From NCBI GenBank assembly GCA_025531455.1, contig JAMYHL010000027.1:310001-374000 (forward strand): a stretch of 64,000 nt of DNA, in the 5' to 3' direction. The notes beneath the pieces were generated by a model, which did not search any database, was not told the origin of the DNA, and saw only the letters and a program-made list of their open reading frames with translations. This document shows, in pieces, positions 42,784-53,781 of this stretch; the first letter of the stretch is position 1, and each line of letters starts with the position of its first letter. Made by a program: the position numbers and the translations under genes. Origin of the DNA: Apiotrichum sp. Y4204. Lineage: Eukaryota > Basidiomycota > Tremellomycetes > Trichosporonales > Trichosporonaceae.

Positions 42784-45027
42784 CTACAACGAGTCAAGGA
42801 AGCTCGTGTCGCCCGCAAACTCATCCACGACCTCGTCCTCGGCCTCTGCGCGGCGCCGCTTCGGGACGGGCGTCGCTGCGCCGCCGGGGACTTCGGACAT
42901 CATGCGCTTGGCCTGCTTGCGCGCGCGGACGGACGAGCCGGCAGACGGACCTGGCGGCGGCGGCGTCGCGGTCCCCGCGACGTCGAGCGTCAGCGGTAGG
43001 AGGGGGTGGGCGTGCGGTGTCAGCGGGCCCGCGACGGGGGCCGTTGACGGTGAGCCGAATGGGTTTCCCATCAGCTGGCCGCTCGTTGCCAGCGCGACGA
43101 TTGATTCCAAACCGCGACCGGACATAAAGTCGGCCGAGGAGAGATCGAACGGGGCGTCGTCCGCACCGGTGGTAGCTGCGGCGGCGGCTGCAGCTGCGGC
43201 GGCCACCGCGGCGCCAGTCTCCTCGAGCTGAGCGGCCTCGGAATCCGGCCGAGTGAGCATCTCCTGCACTTCCTCGGGCGATAGGCGGGTGACGGTCTGC
43301 GCCTCGACGGCAGTCTTGACCTTTGGCCGCAGGTGGTAGAACGCATTCGCGTTCATCACGTCCGCGAGGTCAGGAAGGAGCTTGTCCTCGTCGGGACACG
43401 GGGGGTTGTCGTACAGCTCGGATGCCCAGTCGGGGAACTCGCGCTGGACGCGCTCGTCGACGTGGAACTTGAAGAGCACAATGCCGTTCGTGCCCGGCAT
43501 CGGGAGACCCTCGGCGTCCTTCGGGCGGATCTGCGGAAGCTGGGAGCGGTCCCACAGCTCTGGTGGGAGGTGGAATGTCGGTGCCGGCTGCTTGGGGCGG
43601 CCCTTGCGGCGCATACGCGTTGACTGGTCATGGCCGAAGACGTCGAGGATGGTCAAGAGGTTGCGAACGATAGGTGAGATCCAGAACTTGTCGACCACTT
43701 CATGTGCGTCAGCGGCCCGCTGCCCGCACTGCTGCTTGCGGTACGCGTTCCACTCGTCCTCGGTGTACTCGCGCTTCGGGTCCGGGCGCTCGTTGGTCAT
43801 GGCGGCAAAGTCGATAGTCAACAACGTGCGGTACAGTGCGCGCAGCTTGCAGAGATTCAGCGGAGAGGCATCAAACGCCACAGTCCGTCGGGCAACCAGG
43901 CTCTGCTGGCGGCGGTACTGGTTCTGCCTGCGGCGAGTGAGTTCGTCCTTGTGTATCTCTCCGCGCTCGCGCATGAGCTGCTCCTCGAAGCGCTTGGACA
44001 ACCGCGTCCAGTACGTGTGCACGCTCTTGACCATCTGCTCCTCATCGACATCCGGCTCGTCGGCCGCAAACGACTCGGCGCACGCGGCCTTGACGTCCTC
44101 CACAACCTGGTCGAGGAAGGGGCGCACCGTCGGCGCGGTGACATCCCCCCGGAAATCGGGGCGGAACTCGTCTACGCCGTTGACGGACGTCTCGGCGGTG
44201 GGCGGGATCGACGACGGATCAGGCAGCTCGCGCGTGCCCTTGCACTCGAACGACTGGATGAGGTACTCGACCCCGAGACGGCGGTTGGCCATTTTGTGGA
44301 TGACGTGTTCGAGCTTCATGCTGCGCTTCTTGCGGCCGGCAGGCTTATCGTCATCAAACGGCGTAGAGCCCTCGCGGAGGCGATCGTCATTCTCGGCCGC
44401 ATTCTTCCGGCTGCGGCGTGTCGGCGGCGCGGGCGCGCGCGTGCTCACCAGCACATCGTAGCGCGCCTTGAGCGCGTCGTACTCGCTGCGCGGCACGTAG
44501 CTGATGGCGAACTGGGGGTCGATGGTCGGCGGCCCGCGGCCCTCAATCGCGCTTACGACATTACGCACGAGCTCGACTTGGCGTTTATGGCCCTCCTGGA
44601 GGAGCTTGAAGCTTCCCATCAGGCCCTGGAGGACGCGGACCGGGTCGAGCGCGTCGATGATCGCCTGGTTTGCGGCCGTGAGCTGGTTGAGCTGGGCGAC
44701 GGCCTTGTTGATGCTCGCGGCCTGTACCTGTGATGCCGGGACAAGAGTCGGAATCTCCTCGGCTACAGCGGCGGCCGCGACCGCCGCGACATCCTCGTTC
44801 TGCAGTGCGCCGTCCTCGCCGAGCGCCGCCTCGCTGTGCAGTGTCGCATCGCCCTGGGACGCGGGCTCGGTGGGGTTGCTCAGCGCCTGGCGGAGCGCCT
44901 CGAGCGTCGCCTCCTGGTCGTGGTGGTGAGCTGCGGCATCGTCGACAAGGTTGAAGGGCACGTCCTCCCCTGCCTGGGCTAGGGGGAGGAACGGCGACTC
45001 GAGTGACGGCGGCGCCGGTGATGGCAT
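42784..45027 (-). CDS. Conserved-looking nuclear protein, unknown (747 residues)
   Basis: A single exon without introns, unusual in this window. Starts MPSPAPPSLESPFLPLAQAG. An Ala/Glu-rich N-terminal part (about 1-160) precedes a region with ATKKRSRKN-like basic stretches: RRSRKNAAEN and DDKPAGRKKRSMKLEHVIHK, a likely bipartite nuclear signal near residue 230-260. A structured middle follows (RRQNQYRRQQSLVARRTVAF, LCKLRALYRTLLTIDFAAMT) and DKFWISPIVRNLLTILDVFG, then RMRRKGRPKQPAPTFHLPPE. The segment IVLFKFHVDERVQREFPDWA and a poly-Ala run (near 615) come next. The C-terminus (RARKQAKRMMSEVPGG, PVPKRRRAEAEDEVVDEFAG) has another basic patch and an acidic end DTSFLDSL. Probably a transcription or chromatin protein; no domain is recognised with confidence. 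Confidence 0.85.
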   Translation of the reverse strand: MPSPAPPSLESPFLPLAQAGEDVPFNLVDDAAAHHHDQEATLEALRQALSNPTEPASQGDATLHSEAALGEDGALQNEDVAAVAAAAVAEEIPTLVPASQVQAASINKAVAQLNQLTAANQAIIDALDPVRVLQGLMGSFKLLQEGHKRQVELVRNVVSAIEGRGPPTIDPQFAISYVPRSEYDALKARYDVLVSTRAPAPPTRRSRKNAAENDDRLREGSTPFDDDKPAGRKKRSMKLEHVIHKMANRRLGVEYLIQSFECKGTRELPDPSSIPPTAETSVNGVDEFRPDFRGDVTAPTVRPFLDQVVEDVKAACAESFAADEPDVDEEQMVKSVHTYWTRLSKRFEEQLMRERGEIHKDELTRRRQNQYRRQQSLVARRTVAFDASPLNLCKLRALYRTLLTIDFAAMTNERPDPKREYTEDEWNAYRKQQCGQRAADAHEVVDKFWISPIVRNLLTILDVFGHDQSTRMRRKGRPKQPAPTFHLPPELWDRSQLPQIRPKDAEGLPMPGTNGIVLFKFHVDERVQREFPDWASELYDNPPCPDEDKLLPDLADVMNANAFYHLRPKVKTAVEAQTVTRLSPEEVQEMLTRPDSEAAQLEETGAAVAAAAAAAAAATTGADDAPFDLSSADFMSGRGLESIVALATSGQLMGNPFGSPSTAPVAGPLTPHAHPLLPLTLDVAGTATPPPPGPSAGSSVRARKQAKRMMSEVPGGAATPVPKRRRAEAEDEVVDEFAGDTSFLDSL
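43170..43215 (-). repeat. GCN-rich tract coding for a poly-alanine run
   Basis: Repeated GCN codons inside the gene at 42784-45027 produce a run of about 12 alanines interrupted by Thr. Could vary in length between strains. Confidence 0.7.
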
Positions 45028-45423
45028 CGGCGAGGTGTCGCGTCGATATGGGGGTGGATGTGGGTGGGTGGACGCTGAGAGTGGAGGTCGCTGTCGCTAT
45101 CCCAGAGTGAAGGTACCCGAGAAATGTAAATACGGATAACGACGACGGCGGCGAAGAAAGGCGTGCTGCAAAGAAAGCTTGCGTAGCTGTGTAGCGTTTT
45201 CTGCGTATCAACAACGTCAACTACAGTCAACCACGGATAGAGGAAGCTAGGAAGCGAAAAAGGGAGGATCCACGCGATGCACGGGCCTATATGCCCCACT
45301 GTAGAAAATAACGCCGACGGAGGTGGCAATGTGGCGGACATGTGGCAAGCCCCTGACGGTCTTCTCCGGTCGAGTCACGTGATTATCCATATCAAGGTGC
45401 AGAACATAGAACCCCTCTCTCCC
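45028..45423. other. Intergenic region, about 0.4 kb
   Basis: Upstream of the 747-residue gene and downstream of DPL1. No gene or RNA seen. Confidence 0.5.
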
Positions 45424-47594
45424 TCACTCGTACAAGACATCTATGAACGACTTGGCGACCTCCTCGACCATCATCGGGCCAACGCTCGTCTGTCCCACAC
45501 CTGGGCTGTCAGTGGATGGAAAACATGGCCCTAGTATCCGCAAGGACTCACCGTAGAGGGCGACAAGGTTGCCACCGGTGGCAGGGTCCTCCTGCTCCTC
45601 CTTAATAGAGGTCGAAAGGTCCTCAACCAGCTTGTCAAGGGACGCGGCCGTGAGGCGCTGCCGTCAGTGAGATCCACACTAAATGACTCACAGTAAACGC
45701 CATGTGGAGTGCTGCCGGCTGGGCAAGCGCGTTGAGGTGCCATCCGCGTTTACTCATGCGGTCACCGACGCCGTAAATGTTGAGCTTGTGCGAGCCGAAC
45801 GCGACAACGGACAGCTTGGGGTCGCCAACAATGAAGAGCGTGTCGGGGAAGCGCGTGCGCAATGTCTCGGCAAAGCTGCGGGCGGCACCGATGATCTGCT
45901 TGGCCGACTCGGTGTAGCCACTGGCTGTCAGTGTGGTTATGGCGAGTGACACTCACTCGGCACCAATGTGGTTGATAACGGCCCACGCGCCGGCAATGAC
46001 CGATCCGGGCCTGAGAGTCAGCTAACAGGAAACGTATATCAGCTGCACATACCTGGAGCCCGCCATAGTCGGCGATGCGTAAACACCTCCAGCCCAGTCG
46101 GGGAACGCGTAGTACTGGTACCGGCGGAGCGCAGGAGAGCGGTACATGATGATGGACGAGCCCTTGGGGGCAAAGGCGTACTTGTGCTGGCTGTCAGCAT
46201 GGCCCACATTCAGTTACTTACCGTGTCGCACGAGATGGCGGTGACACCGGGGAGAGAGAAGTCGAAACGGGGAATGTCGAGTCCGTAGCCAGCACGTTCG
46301 GCGAACGAGATGATGAACGACCCGAGGCAGCAGTCGACGTGCAGACCAATCTTCTTGCTCCTGGCCAGGTCGGAGAGCTCGGGAATAGGGTCAATCGTGC
46401 CGTCCGGGAAGTTGGGTGCCGAGCCGACGATCATGATAGTGTTTGGGTTACTGTGGTGAGCTTGAAGCAGAGGGATTCAGCTTACATGAAGCGGCGCATG
46501 CGCTTGACATCGGCCTTGCGGGTCTCGGGGTCAACAGGGACGACGTGCAGCTTGATGTTGAAGTAGTCGGCCGCCTTCCAGAACGCCGCATGTGCTGTGA
46601 ACGGAATGACCCTGTTATCAGCTTAAGCCTTTGCCACAGCTCACATTTCCGGCTCGGTGATGCGCTTGGTGGCGCGGGCCCAGTCGCGGTGGGTCTTGAC
46701 GGACATGAGGATCGACTCGGTGCCGCCGGAAGTAGCTGCTGTCAGTACGGTTTCCGCAGGAAAGCTCACTTGTGCCGGCGCCCTTCTCGCCGTGGAACCT
46801 GATGTCAGCAAGTAATCACGACCCGACTAGACCACACTCACAGCTTGAGCACGCTCTGAACAAGCTCGGCCTCCATCTTGCGCACGCCGGGGAAGACATC
46901 GGGATGGAGGGGGTTGGACACGAGGAACTTGGACATTGCCTCGTTGATGATGGTGTTGAGGTCCTCGCCGCCCTGGGTGTGAGTAACAGTTATCAATGCG
47001 GGCAGTGGGGGCTCGGCCCGTGGTGGTTCGCCACTCCCTCATCACCACATCATCACATAGCGCCAGAGCCGACTCACATGGTACACCGCGCCGGAGACAC
47101 GGCCGGCCTCGAGGTCGCCGCGGTCGAGCTTCTGGAGGTTGTCCCACTCTCTGCGCAGCCACTCGATGTCGCGGCCGTGCTCGGGAACCTGGCTGTTGTC
47201 GTGGAGCTCGATGCCCTCGGGGAACGTTTTCGGCGCGAGCGACTTGGAGAGGTCGGCACGCGTCTTGGCCAGCTCCTTGGCTACCTGTGCCTTTGCGGAG
47301 GGGAGGCGGAGCATGAGGCGGACGATGGCCTGGCGAGTCAGCACAAAATAAAGACCCCAGGCAACTGCAGCCGTAGTTCTGGTTCTGGTTATCTCTACCC
47401 ACATTCTTGATAGCGCTGTACACCTGGCACGAGGTGCCGATGATGCCGTACGCGTAGACATGGCGGTATAGCCTCAGGAGGGCCTTTGCGACGATGAGGA
47501 GACGGACAATCGAGCCGACCTGGGCTGCGCGCTGGAGAATGAGCTGCGTCCGCGCGCTCGGCTTCGGGACGGTGAGGGAGGACCAGGCGGCCAT
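45424..47594 (-). CDS. DPL1: Sphingosine-1-phosphate lyase (dihydrosphingosine phosphate lyase)
   Basis: PLP-dependent enzyme of the ER that splits phosphorylated long-chain bases into hexadecenal and phosphoethanolamine, the exit step of sphingolipid metabolism. Starts [20 protein letters not shown], followed by a hydrophobic anchor ([20 protein letters not shown]). The many-exon body carries EVYHVSGAVYH-type and [60 protein letters not shown], then [40 protein letters not shown] and [20 protein letters not shown] followed by APKGSS with the PLP lysine. [20 protein letters not shown] follows. About ten short introns. The product ends KSFIDVLYE at 45424. All hallmark motifs are intact. Confidence 0.95.
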
Positions 47595-48719
47595 GGGTGG
47601 AGGAGATGGGCGGGAGAAGTGGTGGAAGGAGTGGGTGCGGTCAGTTGAGGGGAGTGGAGTTATGAATGTTCGTCACAGTTGGGTGGTGGTCAAGATAATG
47701 GGAGAGTGGACAATTGCGAAAAGCAAAAGCAAAGAGATGATAAGAAGAACAAGACGTGCATGGGCAAAGAGGGGTTGCACATGGTGACGACGACGTGAGA
47801 TGCATTGCGTGGGGAGCGCGGGGGCGCGCGGGGTACCCGGGGCGCGCGGTGCGCAGCCGTCGGCGTGACGGACAATGCGAGTCATTATCGTACTCTCTCT
47901 CACTCATTGCTCGGCCGCCGCCACCTCCACCCAGGAACCTGGCGGTCTGGCGGTCATCTTTTTTTTCAATCCTAGACATTCTTTCATCACCACCGCCGCC
48001 CATGTCCGTCCGCCACCCAGCCACGTTACCTACAGAATGACGACTGTCGACGGCACCCATGCATCTCAGCATCTCAGCACTACTAGTGGATTCACCGTCT
48101 CCCGCTCTGGTATCCTTGCATTCCGTTACCACCCGCCCCCAGTCCATAAGCTACAAGTCCGCAGCCCTCTTTTGGATGCAGCCGTAATGAAAAGAACTCC
48201 ACAAAAGCCAGTGCTGGTGCTTTGGTGGCTGCCACTTGTTCCCTGCCCAGCCAAGCCGAGAAGCATTGTATATTGCTATCCACGACGACGTCACCCGACT
48301 TACCTACCCACTTTGCCACTTGCGCCACTTGCACCCCCACGAATCCCATCCCATCTTCGCTCGACCCACGCAGAAGAGACAGTTTGAAAATGTAATCAGT
48401 CATTAACAATGCCATTCACCGATGAAGGTTTCTAATCACCCCATTCCTAATCCACACGGCCAGCAGAGCCCGTCCATTACAGAGGACCCCATCGGCCTTC
48501 GGCCTTCCAGGCACAGATCACAGACTCGCCGGTGGTGGGAGTCCGGTAATATAAATCGGAAAAATGTCGGTAAATTTCAAGAACCATTAGTTTCTGGAGT
48601 CCCCGCATTCGGCTGAGTCACCTCCAGTCATGTGTGTGTCCCATCTGTCGTTTTCTCCTCCTCCTCACAATCCTTTTCTTCCTCATCGCCACCTTGACTC
48701 GTCTCTACTGACATCCATT
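47595..48719. other. Intergenic region, about 1.1 kb, divergent promoters
   Basis: Separates DPL1 (minus) and the DNA glycosylase (plus). No gene seen; frames are short or antisense. Confidence 0.5.
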
Positions 48720-50377
48720 ATGCCCGAGCTACCAGGTATGCACCTTCTCAACCCTGAGCTGACCGCGCAGAGGTCGAGCGCGCGCGCAAACTCATCGCCG
48801 AGACGTGTACGGGCTACACAATCGACGAGGCCGAGACCGTCGAGGATGCGATAGTGTACGCGGGCACGGACCACCGCGAATTTGTGCGACCCCTTCACGG
48901 ATTTATGTGCTATTTGTACTGACTCCAGGCGCGTGAAGTGCAGGGCCGGACGATCACGGGATGCGAGCGCAAGGGCAAGCAGTAGGCCGTGTTTCCGGAA
49001 TGCCTCTGACGCGAGATTCTGGATCACACTTTCTGGCGAGGGAAGGCTGCCGGTCATGCACTTTGGCATGACGGGGATGATCCAGGTGGGTTGCATTATG
49101 AGCTTTGAGAGGAAACTTGACCGTGCCCCGCTCACTCCAGCTCCGGGGACAGGAGCCGACATGGTACCGCCGCAAGATCCATCTTGGCGAGACGACGGAC
49201 TCGTGGCCGCCAAGGGTGGGTAAAGGGATGTTTGGGTCGCCCATGCTGATGACAGTTTCACAAGCTGTTGGTGACCACCTAATTTAACTCAGCCCTGATG
49301 ACAGCATCCTCAAACTCCGAGCACCAGAGGGAAGCCCCCCGCGCGAGCTGGCGTTCATCGACCCACGGCGGCTGGGAAGGCTACGCCTCGTCCCCGATCC
49401 GGTCCTCTCGCACCCTCCGCTCAGCGAGCTGGGATTCGACCCCGTCCTCTCGCACCCCACATTCGACGAGTTTGTCGCGCTCATCGCGCGCAAAAAGGGC
49501 TCCGTCAAGGGGCTGATCATGGACCAGGCGTTCAGCGCTGGCGTGGGCAACTGGGTCGCTGACGAGTGGGTGAACACCGCAAGACATGGCTGACGGTAGG
49601 GTTCTCTACCAGGCGCGGATCCACCCCCTCCATCCTGTCCCGGCGCTCGAGGACGCGCAGCTGCGAGATCTGCACCGCCTGCTCCGCGAGATTCCGTTGC
49701 AGGCCATCAGCGTAAACGCCGACGCGAGCCAGTTCCCGGACCACTGGCTCTTCCGCTGGCGGTGGGACAAGGGAAAGAAGAAGGGCGGGAAGAAGGGGGC
49801 CAAAAAGGGGGACGGGGAGAGGCAACCGGAGAATGGGGGCGATGAGAAACCAAAGTTTCTCGCTCTGGTGAGCTGCGCGTGAGTTCTTTAGCTGACAGCA
49901 GCCGGACGGCACCCCTGCCACCATCACGTTTGTGACTGTCGCAGGACGCACGAGTGCGGTTGTCGCGCAACTCCAGAAACTCCCGTCCGGGGCGAAGGTG
50001 AAGCTCGCGCCCACTGCCAAGGGCCGGAAACGGAAGAACAAGGATGAGGACGAGGAGGAAGAGGACGAAGAGGAGGAGGAAGAAGAGGAGGAGGAGGAGG
50101 AAGCGGAGGAAGAGGAGGAAGAGGAGGACGAGGAAGTGAGTCCATCACTATTGTCCATCACCAATCAGTCATCCCTTTCCGCCGCTATCGCAGTATGGGG
50201 AACTGACAGCAGGCACCCAAGCCGAAACGCGCTCGCACCGGTGCGAAACCGAACAAGGCCACCCGCGTTAACGTGACAAAGGTCAAAGTCACCACGGTGA
50301 TCAAGCAGGAAACACCCTCCGCCAACTCGCGCGCGAGCCGCGCCGCCGCACGCGCAGCCGCCAAGCTCGTGACATGA
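48720..50377 (+). CDS. Formamidopyrimidine-DNA glycosylase (Fpg/Nei family)
   Basis: Base-excision repair enzyme removing oxidised purines such as 8-oxoG and FapyG with AP-lyase activity. The catalytic N-terminus is MPELPEVERARKLIAE, with Pro2 and Glu3; the first intron splits codon 6. Other motifs: GCERKGKQFWITLSGEGRLP (the GKQ lysine), HFGMTGMIQ, FIDPRRLGRLRLV, FDPVLSHPTFDEFVALIARK and the H2TH motif IMDQAFSAGVGNWVADEVLY followed by QARIHP. The C-terminus has no Cys4 zinc finger, as in the plant and fungal zincless type. It instead has a Lys/Gly-rich stretch, a long Glu/Asp run (about 50039-50133), and a basic tail ending AAAKLVT, probably nuclear. At least seven introns; the exact junction near 49265-49300 could not be resolved. 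Divergent from DPL1. Confidence 0.9.
50039..50133 (+). repeat. GAG/GAA repeat coding for a poly-acidic run
   Basis: Purine-only run coding for about 30 Glu/Asp residues in the DNA glycosylase. Confidence 0.85.
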
Positions 50378-50570
50378 TAGACCCCGAAACCGTAGTCGTC
50401 GGAGGAAACGTTAAACAACCCCTCGCGCTGGCGTTCGCGCCATGTCATGACATGTCATATATACTTCCTTGGCGACTCAGAATCAGAGAGAGCCAACCAA
50501 ACTCATATATCAACTAACCCCTCGACTTGCCTCGACTCGTCTAACCACTCACACCCCCACAAACCTCACG

Positions 50571-51650
50571 ATGCTCCCCCGCGCCAAGCTCACCCCGTCG
50601 CCCAAGACGGCCGACCGCCTCCTCGCCGACCTGGGAAGCTACGCGCTCGTCCTCGCGCCGCACAGCCCCGTGCTGGCGCTCGGCGCCCCCGAATTCAGCC
50701 CAGACGAGTACCGCCGCCTCGGGCTCGCGCTCGCCGCCGCAATGGGCCCAAACCCCGACCCCCGCATACCGGATATGTGCCAGGTCCTCGTCGGTATCGG
50801 CCAGCACGGGTAAGTCTAGGAAATTACTAAAGACTTGACCATCTGGAGACATTAATTCATTCCTAGGCCCACGGTTCCCTGCGTCTTCTGGTCATGCGAG
50901 CAGGCGTACGTCCAGGCAGCACTCCACCTCGCGCCGACGCACGAAGCCCTCTGCGGGGTATATATCCGCACGACGCGCCTCCGCCGCCTGCTGCTGTCAC
51001 AGGGCGCATTCGTCGGATGGCTCCCGCTCACTGTCGACGGGCGGATTCCTCCAGAGCAGCAGCAAGAACACTCAGCGTACGCAGCCCACTTCCGCGCGCA
51101 TGGGGTACATGATCGCCAGAGCTTCTGGCACTGTACGTGGAGCCCCAAGGTATTAGCGTATACCGTAAGTGGAATAGTGTAGTATTTGTATTGATGGAAG
51201 CCGCCGCGCACACTCCCCACGACGGGGCGGTCGGTCGCGAGCCTTGCGAGCCTGACTGCGCGGGAGGAGCCCGAGTCGCCGTGTGCCGGCCGTGAGATCC
51301 ATGCCCCGCGGCCAGTGTATCCTGCCGGCTTCACCCGGGCCTTGAAGAATGGGGAAACCGACAGTAACACCACCAATCCCGGTGCCAGCACTACCACTAC
51401 CACCGCCAACGCTCCCGCCACCGATCTCGGCCCGACGCTGCGCCCGAGCAACTCGACTGCGAGCTTTGTCGGCTTTGGCGCGTCGAGCGGCGTTACCGAT
51501 GGCGGGTTCCGTGTGGGTATTGGCGATATCGGCGCGCGGCGTAACATCCGTCGTCTCCCGAAGCGTAACCACCGCGCTAGCGCTGGTGCTGGCGCTAGCT
51601 CTGGTGCTGGCCGCCAGCCGTCCGATGACCATTGCCCCGCGTCTCGTTAG
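50571..51650 (+). CDS. Unknown protein, 328 residues, with Ser/Thr-rich C-terminus
   Basis: Exons 50571-50809, 50867-51164 and 51201-51650; introns 57 and 36 nt. The second junction keeps the frame (SPKVLAYT then PPRTLPTTGRSVASLASLTA). Starts MLPRAKLTPSPKTADRLLAD. The first 200 residues are a mixed alpha/beta-looking region: LGSYALVLAPHSPVLALGAP, IPDMCQVLVGIGQHGPTVP, CVFWSCEQAYVQAALHLAPT, FVGWLPLTVDGRIPPEQQQ and RAHGVHDRQSFWHCTWSPKV. The tail is low complexity (NTTNPGASTTTTTANAPATD) and ends in a basic RRNIRRLPKRNHR followed by ASAGAGASSGAGR. No family is recognised; no signal peptide or TM. It lies 194 bases after the DNA glycosylase on the same strand and converges on the peroxiredoxin. Confidence 0.72.
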
Positions 51651-51823
51651 CCGTCCAGTTAGTCTCGCCCAATCTGCTCTTGCCCTCCACTACGCTGTCT
51701 GTTCTCTCCCACTCGTGCCTCTTCTCCCGTCCCGCGTCCAGCTCGTTCACTCTTTCACACAATCTTCATCCTGCTTCCGCGTATCTATCTTCTCCTATCC
51801 GAGCATGACGCTTTTAGTCTTTT

Positions 51824-53179
51824 AGATAGCCTTGATGACCTCGTCGGCGTGGGTGACGGTCGCTGCCATCAGTATTGTGGTTTATGCAGTTATAGATTAT
51901 AATAATGTGGATTTTTCTTGTTGTTTTTACTCACACTTGCTCGAGTCGGGCTCGACAGCGGCAAAGACGACCTTGCCGTTGTCGAGGACAATGGTGGATC
52001 GCTTGAGGCGGAGGCTGCCGAGGCCGGCGGTGGCGTCCATGACGAGGCCGAGGGCGTGCGCGAGCTTGGCCTGGTCGTCGCCGGCTGAACGTCAGCGAGG
52101 GTCCAGAAACGGGGGTTTTTGGCAAAAGGAGTGGCGTGGCCGACACAAGAGTTGTAGCTACAACACTCATCCCACTGCCATTGACTGTTCCGGGGTATGT
52201 AGCCAGCAGTCTCGGGTACCATTCCCATTTCCGGTCGGAGCCCACCGAACGGAATCCAGTCCGAATCCAGTCCGTGCCCATCCAACTCTCCAACTCGTCA
52301 CTCACCAAACTTGACCGTGTCCTTGTCGCCACAGAGCTGCTTCTTCCACGCGTTCATGACAAACATGTCGTTGACGGCAACAATGTAAATGTCCTCGACG
52401 CCCTTGCCCTTGAACTTTTCGTAGAGCTCGACGTAGCCGGGCACCTGCGAGTGGCAGGTGGGCGTGAAGCTGGAGTAAGCGGGGAGAGAACGAGCGAAGC
52501 GAGCGGGGGAGGGCGAGGAGGAAAAGAGCTGTCCTTGGGCCAACTAGGCACCCAAGGATGCCATCTCCCTCGTCGCTATCCCTGCTATACTTCTGGACAC
52601 TCACGCGCCGGGGACGGTGACGATGACGTTCTTGCCCTTGAGCTTTGCAAAGTCGATGGTAGTCTTGGGGTCGGTGATCTTGATCTCGACGGCGGGGAAC
52701 GAGTCGCCAGTCTTGACCTCGGCCGAGGTGGAGAGCGAGGAGGCTGGAGGTCAGTTAGATTCACTCTCGGTGGGGAAGGGGGCGGAGGTTCAGATGGATG
52801 CTGACAGAGTAGCGGGGAGATGACGCTCCGCAGGCGCGCAGCGGGGGACGTACCCATCTTGGCGTTGATGGGGCGGAGGGTGGGGCGGGCGGGGGCGGAG
52901 AGGGAGAGCGCGCGGATGGAGACCGGGGCGAGGTGGGTGGTGGCGATGGTGGCGCGGGCGGTGCGGCTGATGAACAAGAAAAGAAAGAGAAGAAAGAAGG
53001 GGGACGGTTATATACGATCCGAGGTGGGCAACACGCAACACGCAACACGCAACATGCAACAAGCGACCAGCGAAAGGCGAGGCGGGCGTCAGCACTTGTT
53101 TCTCTCTCTTGGTTTTCCCACTCATTGTTATTACTCACAGCGCGGGACGGACGGCACGGGTGGCGATGCGGAGAGACAT
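51824..53179 (-). CDS. Mitochondrial type-5 (Ahp1/PRX5-like) peroxiredoxin
   Basis: Thiol peroxidase that reduces H2O2 and alkyl hydroperoxides. Spliced start MSLRIATRAVRPALRTARAT is a strong mitochondrial presequence (Arg/Ala/Ser, no acids) and continues IATTHLAPVSIRALSLSAPA. The catalytic core has VEIKITDPKTTIDFAKLKGK, NVIVTVPGAFTPTCHSQVPG (peroxidatic Cys in PTCH), then DIYIVAVNDMFVMNAWKKQL, GLVMDATAGLGSLRLKRSTI and a C-terminal helix EVIKAI. Cys in KKQLC and near SSKC are candidates for resolving residues. About six short introns. Length is roughly 220 residues, with the presequence longer than in cytosolic Ahp1. The next gene on this strand is Kin17. Stop at 51824. Confidence 0.9.
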
Positions 53180-53781
53180 TGTGATGGCGCAGAGCTCTAC
53201 TTAATATGGATCTGGGTGGGAGGTGGGATGTGGAAGTGGGGAGGTGGGGACTGGCGAGGTATTGTCTGGTAGAAAGCGGGTGGGAATCGTACATACAGTG
53301 GGGGCTGGCTGGCGCTGTTGGGATGGGATGACGCCACGAGTTAGTGACCACCACCACGGACCACGGAACTCCCCCGCCCCGCACCTCCACGGACCGCGGA
53401 CCTGGTTCCGGCACCCCCGGCACTCGGAGATCGGACTCTGTGGGGCCGCTGATTCGTGGCATAGTAGAGTGTGGAGGAGGTGGACAGAGCCGAGACGCCC
53501 CCAGGTGAGAGGCAGCGGGGTGAGCTAGGTCAGTCGGTAGACTTGTGGACTGGGCTCCGACGACGCCAAACAAGTATGGTACAAAAAGTGGTTTGACTCG
53601 GAGGACGCAGAGCAGAGCACAATGTCAGATTGCGTCGGGACTTTTAGACAATTAGACGTTGGTCACAGCACTTGGCGCGGACAGACAATCTGACATTGCA
53701 CAACTCCCTCACCCTCACTCATGACCGAATCTCAAACGCTACACCTCTCTATACCATATGCTATATGCTACAATACAACAC
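53180..53781. other. Intergenic region, about 0.6 kb
   Basis: Upstream of the peroxiredoxin and downstream of Kin17. Rich in CACGGA/CCGCGG-like sequence near 53360-53400; no gene seen. Stress-response sites would be expected here, but I cannot identify one confidently. Confidence 0.5.

Noticed and set aside
42784..45027. Long frames on the plus strand opposite the 747-codon gene
   Set aside because: Antisense frames are an expected by-product of GC-rich codon use; the minus-strand protein has coherent domains and charge pattern.
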